Part shown: in pieces, positions 59,912 to 64,000 of the stretch
How the letters are laid out: each line of letters begins with the position of its first letter
How positions within the stretch are numbered: position 1 is the stretch's first letter
Assembly: GCA_034008185.1 (NCBI GenBank)
Contig: CM067082.1
Span: 156,185,895-156,249,894, forward strand
From: Gorsachius magnificus
Lineage: Eukaryota; Chordata; Aves; Pelecaniformes; Ardeidae
Length of the DNA: 64,000 bases
Direction of reading: 5' to 3'
The notes under the pieces: generated by a model
Told to the model about the DNA's origin: nothing
Seen by the model: the letters and a program-made list of their open reading frames with translations, nothing else
Database searches by the model: none
Program-made: the position numbers and the translations under genes

Positions 59912-62843
59912 CTGAAAAAGAGGAGAGGAAAGGCAAAGAAGAAGGAAGACATTAGCTTGTAATCAAAACACATATTGCATTCTGTTATTTAGCCAGGATT
60001 CCCTAAAGAATTGCTGTGTTTTCATAGATATGTTTATACAGTTTTGAACAAAAATCACCTTATCCTCCAGTCAATGCCCTGCACAGAGGCTGGATCTGAG
60101 GCAGATAAAACCTCGACAACTTTATTGTTTTCAGTGACTATCTCTGATTCCCACCTTAAAGCATCTACCAAGTGCTTTCACTAAGAGCTGAAGTGATTTC
60201 TGTGCACACCAACTTCTATCTTATCAATGTTCATGGGTGAATATTGAAGTCATCCAGGAACACAATTCAGACACATCTAGGCAGAGAAGTGAAGAACACA
60301 GAAATCTCCTCAAACAATGTTTTCATAAATGAAATATACAGCTATTGCATTGGAAATTAAAGAAATATGAAACATCCTCACATTCTAGTCCAGAATTCCA
60401 TCTTTTATGTGTGTTTTCACTAAGCAAATAAGATTCTATCCTTGCTTGTGGCTATGTTCAGAAACCTGTAATGTATTTTTATTTTTCAGCCAGACTCATG
60501 ATTTTTCTAAAACCATTTCAAAGAAATAAAATAGGAGTACAACTTTTGATTTTGAAAGGCTTAGACTTCAACATGAAACTTTGTCCTAGAATAAATGGAA
60601 AGATGATTATCGATCCCAGAAATCTGCTATTCACTTCTACCTTTATGAAATGAGTCTAAAGGTTTCTAGAGATGTTGCCCTCCAGTATACTGAGGTGGGA
60701 GACAGACTTATGCAACTTACTTGATAATCTGCATTTTCAGACTGATCAGCAAATTTCCGGGTACGTGAACAGACTAGTGCCAGCCTGAGTCCAAAAGATT
60801 TGCCATGAATCAGCACCTTGGTGTTCACCAGGTGCTTTCCTGTGTTATTTACGGAGTATCACCCGCCGCAAAGGAGGTTGTAATTAGCCATGAGAGAGAA
60901 CCACAAAATGTTTGGTTCATATAATCATGCTGAACTTAATCAAAGCTTCTGGCGTAGTAATAGGGTTTGAGTTCATATGGGAACTAATATGAAACATTGC
61001 CTATGGCTCAGGTTTAGCTGGAAACACTTGAGTATGGAAGGCTGGAAGAGCTACCCCATGAGTGCTGGCATGGTGAGAATGGAAAGTGCTTTATAAAACA
61101 GTAGGATTTCAGATAATGGTGTGACATCTGCTCTCTAGTCTTTGATATCTGTAAAGTATCCAAAAATAACTCACTGTCAAGTAACAAGACTTACAGTAAA
61201 AAGACCTCTGCAGGTCTGTGATCACAGGGATGTTTGCTCAAAGCTCACTTCGCAAACTTTAAGGCAAATCCCTCCTTTCCGCTCTACCCAGCTTGTCCAC
61301 AGTCCTACTTGTCTCATTATCCATCCCAGCAACTGCCACGAGCAATGCAAGATACCTTGTGTACCTGGGACAATTTGGGCCAGTGCTGGAGGAAACGACA
61401 CCATTGCTTGTAGCCATCTGCATTGTAGACAATTTCTGTTTCTGGTGGTATTTCACTTTGAAAGGTTGTTTTCCCTATTTCAGACCAGCTCTCCTGGGGC
61501 GTGAGGTGGAATAACTCCACCGGGGTTTGACGGTGTCCACCTGAGGAGCTCACACCAAAGTCCTAGACTGCATGGGGATAGCTGTTTCCTAGCACAGCAC
61601 AAATGTGGTGGCTTTGCTACAGCTCACTGCACAGCCCTGTGTCCTCCTACACATGCCTAAGGCCTTCTGCTGAGGGAACAAGACCATATTAATCTCTTCT
61701 CATTACAGTGAGGTATCTTTCTTCCACTGAGGAATAAGCTATCTCAGTTTTACTACATGAGAAAAAATGCTGTTATCTCAGAGAAGCTGTGGCATGATCT
61801 CCATTAGCATGAGCTTTGTGGTTCAGTTTCACAAATTGTTTCCCATAGATTACATTTGTCTGCATTTATGGGCTATTCTTGAGGTGAAAAAGAGAATGTC
61901 CTCTTACTGGGATTGTTCCACCTTACAGGAAAGATTCACTGTATACAAGGCTGTCACTGTGATGAGGGCAAGATTTTGTGCTTTCTGTTCCCTGATACAT
62001 TTTGCTCCATGACTTGTTTGAAACGAAAACACATTAGCTGGCTTTAGGGCATGGTCCAAGTTTAATCAGGAGGTACCAGAGTCACATTCCCTCTTATTTT
62101 CTTTAAATATTCCCTGGGAAATAGAACAATGTTGAGAAGGGCTTTCCTGCTCTTCCCCACCCTCAAGCCTACAGAGTAGAGTGGTGATCCCAGGAGAATG
62201 GACAGTTGCACTCAAACTAGAATACAGTTGCCTAAACACGTGTATCTAATGCCATTTGTGAGCTCCAGGGATGCCTAAGACATCAGTCTCAAGATGGCAG
62301 AGGACCTGCAGAAGACACACAGTCTTATCCAGCCCAAGAACACGCTGGATGCTTCAGGATACCTCTGTTTATACTAAAATGCATTTGCTTAAGCAGCTGA
62401 ATCCTCTCCATAAATTCTGGTCCATCCCTCTCAACTTCAGATGTCTACAGTACAGACATGTCTGGCTGTACAGCTCACCTTCTTCCTACAGCCAATGGAG
62501 GGGAACATCATTAACTGAGCTATTTCAAATGTCTCCTTCGAGCTGGGATGAAATGCCATGCTATGTGTCCTGATCCATTCTCTACAAAAGAGGTCTGGAC
62601 AACTGACTCCAAGGTAGACATTTACATCTGGGTGGGTGAATTTACTTATAGCTTTCATAGATCAGGCACATCGATCACCTCCCTGAGAAGAACCATCACA
62701 GGGCAGGTATCATTGTTTCATGCTGTAAAACTGCCCAGATTTATGTTTGGTTATTCCCCTCAGTTCCCTCCTCCCACTATTCATTATGGCAGGTAAGAAA
62801 GGATTAAAGGGAGATCGAGAAAGGTCAAACTAAATGTTCTTAC
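59912..62843 (-). other. WNT3A: WNT3A intron 3
   Basis: A 2932-nt intron between the two visible WNT3A exons, with GTAAG at its 5' end and a pyrimidine-rich CAG at its 3' end. I see no additional exon. Short ORFs here (for example 60643-60828 minus) have no recognisable domains. The only structured content is a copy of an unassigned dispersed repeat at about 62220-62560 and a short MIR-like tail resemblance near 61070-61100. The interval 59990-60660 is AT-rich and unremarkable. Confidence 0.9.
62220..62560 (+). repeat. Unassigned dispersed repeat, copy in WNT3A intron 3
   Basis: TTGCCTAAACACGTGTATC, CTAAGACATCAGTCTCAAG, AGGACCTGCAGAAGACAC and AACACGCTGGATGCTTCAGG follow the same order as the copy at 48142-48290. 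Later text (TTCAGATGTCTACAGTACAG) shares the family's repeated TAGATGTCTA-like phrases. Class unknown. Confidence 0.55.
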
Positions 62844-63109
62844 GGTCCTTCCAGCTTCATTGTTGTGCCTGTTCATGGCTGACCGAGCATCTGGTCTGTT
62901 CTCTCGGGCGTCTGCAAACTCCCGAGACACCATGCTCCCAAACTCCACGTCCTCGCTGCAGCCCCCCCATTTCCAGCCTTCCCCGGGAGAGCCCTTGTGG
63001 CGGGTGTCACAGCCGCAGATGGTGGCCGAGCCCTCGGCGCAGGATCTGGTCACCGCGAAAGCCACTCCAGCAGAGGCAATGGCATGGACAAAGGCTGATT
63101 CCCTGGTAG
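62844..63109 (-). CDS. WNT3A: WNT3A coding exon 3 (internal)
   Basis: This 266-nt internal exon encodes 88 full codons, preceded by two bases that complete a codon split with exon 2. The acceptor is a T-rich tract ending ACAG just before 63109. The donor is GTAAG at 62843-62839, after an ACC codon, so exon 4 joins in phase 0 to give NEAGRT-SIIEL. The protein reads TRESAFVHAIASAG, then AVTRSCAEGS, GWKWGGCSEDVEF, and VSREFADARENRPDARSAMN, all hallmark Wnt1-class sequence with conserved cysteines. Counting back from the stop with no gaps puts its first residue at human WNT3A position 105, so about 104 N-terminal residues (signal peptide and start of the N-terminal domain) are encoded by exons right of this window. 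Confidence 0.96.
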
Positions 63110-64000
63110 CTGTGAAAAAGAGAAATCAGAAAAATAGTGGCCAGTGAAGGGATCATGCATGGCTTTGATCAGCCCTGTGAACAACTTCTCTCGAGGGCAT
63201 GGCAGAAGGCCAGGAAACTCTCCTCTTCCCTGTGGTCCAGCTTGGACCTACTCCAAAGACATTTTCTTATACTAGGAAATAAGCTCCTGTGGAGACAGGA
63301 CCAGGCTTGATTCAAGGCCACTGAGGTCAGCCAAGACGTTTTGACTAAGGTCATCCTAAGGTCTTAGGATAGGGCTGTGGCAAAACAAAAAGCAGTGCAA
63401 ACCTGGGTTTCAGGGGGCGTATAGGATATACTGTATGGTACTTTGAGGCCAATGCACCCCATAGCCATACCCTGAGCTGCAGTCTTGGCTTCAGATGCAC
63501 GGAATCTGGGCTATGTTCCCATAACATGGAAAATGCAGGTCTACACTTAATGACAGCCTCCACCCTTAGTGGTGGGACCAGGACCAAGTAAAGCACATCC
63601 TCCTCCTCAACTGGGAGAGCTGCTGATGGCTGGAAGGTAGGAAAATGCCAGGATGGCCAGGTACTCCCCAATCCTCACTATGTCAAGTAAACATTGTCCC
63701 CATCCTTCATCCTGAGGCCACCTTCTTTTTCCTAGACTGTCTAGCTCAGAGACAGTGTTCAATACATGGCATCTTGAGTCTATCCAAGGTTTTGCTTACT
63801 TGCCTAATTAAGACCCCTGCCAAGAGGACTGGAAATGAGCTTTCCTTTTCTGCCCATTGCCTCAGGATGGTGGGTGGGATCAGCCAAAAGATGTCATGGT
63901 TAGGGACCAGGGGGCCTTAGTCTCTGTGGAGACCTTCCTTCACAGCCTTTCTTCTGAGCTGGATGGGGAAGAGCAGCTCAGCATGAGCCTGGCTTTCCTG
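63110..64000 (-). other. WNT3A: WNT3A intron 2, partial (continues beyond window)
   Basis: Sequence upstream of exon 3 in the gene's direction. I searched both strands by eye for exon 2 residues (the conserved RFCRNY, QFRGRRWNC and FGPVL segments of the Wnt N-terminal domain) and found none, so exon 2 lies past base 64000. The longest ORF (63351-63671 minus, 106 aa) has no recognisable domain. Confidence 0.85.

Noticed and set aside
1..64000. CRISPR arrays, bacterial operons, tRNA or rRNA genes
   Set aside because: Nothing of the kind was seen by eye. The window is vertebrate nuclear DNA. A tRNA or microRNA scan was not possible without tools.

Overview
This window is nuclear DNA of an amniote, almost certainly a bird. 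Many CR1-type LINE tails end in the ATTCTATGATTCTATGA signature, both as fresh copies and as very worn ones. There are old MIR-like SINE remnants, no mammalian L1 or Alu, and long non-coding stretches with only short chance ORFs. I cannot name the species.

The only protein-coding gene I can support is at the right end. It is the 3' half of WNT3A on the minus strand. Exon 3 is 62844-63109 and the terminal exon 4 is 59432-59911, separated by a 2.9 kb intron. Together they encode the last 248 residues of a Wnt ligand that aligns without gaps to residues 105-352 of the 352-residue human protein. Exons 1 and 2 must lie to the right of base 64000. A 3' UTR runs leftwards from 59431, with candidate polyadenylation signals at about 59.32 and 58.9 kb.

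Everything to the left (1 to about 58.8 kb) is therefore downstream of WNT3A and holds no recognisable protein gene. It contains: (i) about ten CR1 pieces, the longest at 24351-24879, which still encodes the end of the CR1 ORF2 protein; (ii) several ancient repeats (MIR-like at 9.7, 11.6, 25.9, 40.5 and 53.5 kb, a worn CR1-like LINE at 44.8 kb, another old amniote repeat at 10.8 and 42.3 kb); (iii) an unassigned dispersed family around 47.8-48.4, 52.8-53.3 and 62.2-62.6 kb; (iv) a 20-bp minisatellite at 49801-50200; (v) long purine/pyrimidine and G/C tracts; (vi) AT-rich, TAAT-rich blocks at 2.8, 6.2, 10.5, 13.1, 18.0, 31.4-34.9, 37.7-38.1 and 45.8 kb that look like developmental enhancers or conserved non-coding elements by texture only; (vii) a block at 51.23-51.66 kb that looks like the last exon or 3' UTR of an unidentified minus-strand transcript.

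The simplest reading is a developmental regulator at the edge of a gene-poor regulatory landscape. I found no new multi-gene system. The items most worth checking are the orphan 3'-end-like block, the enhancer-like cluster at 31-35 kb, and two details of WNT3A: an Ile in place of the Thr found in human, and a stop codon lying inside an AATAAA hexamer.
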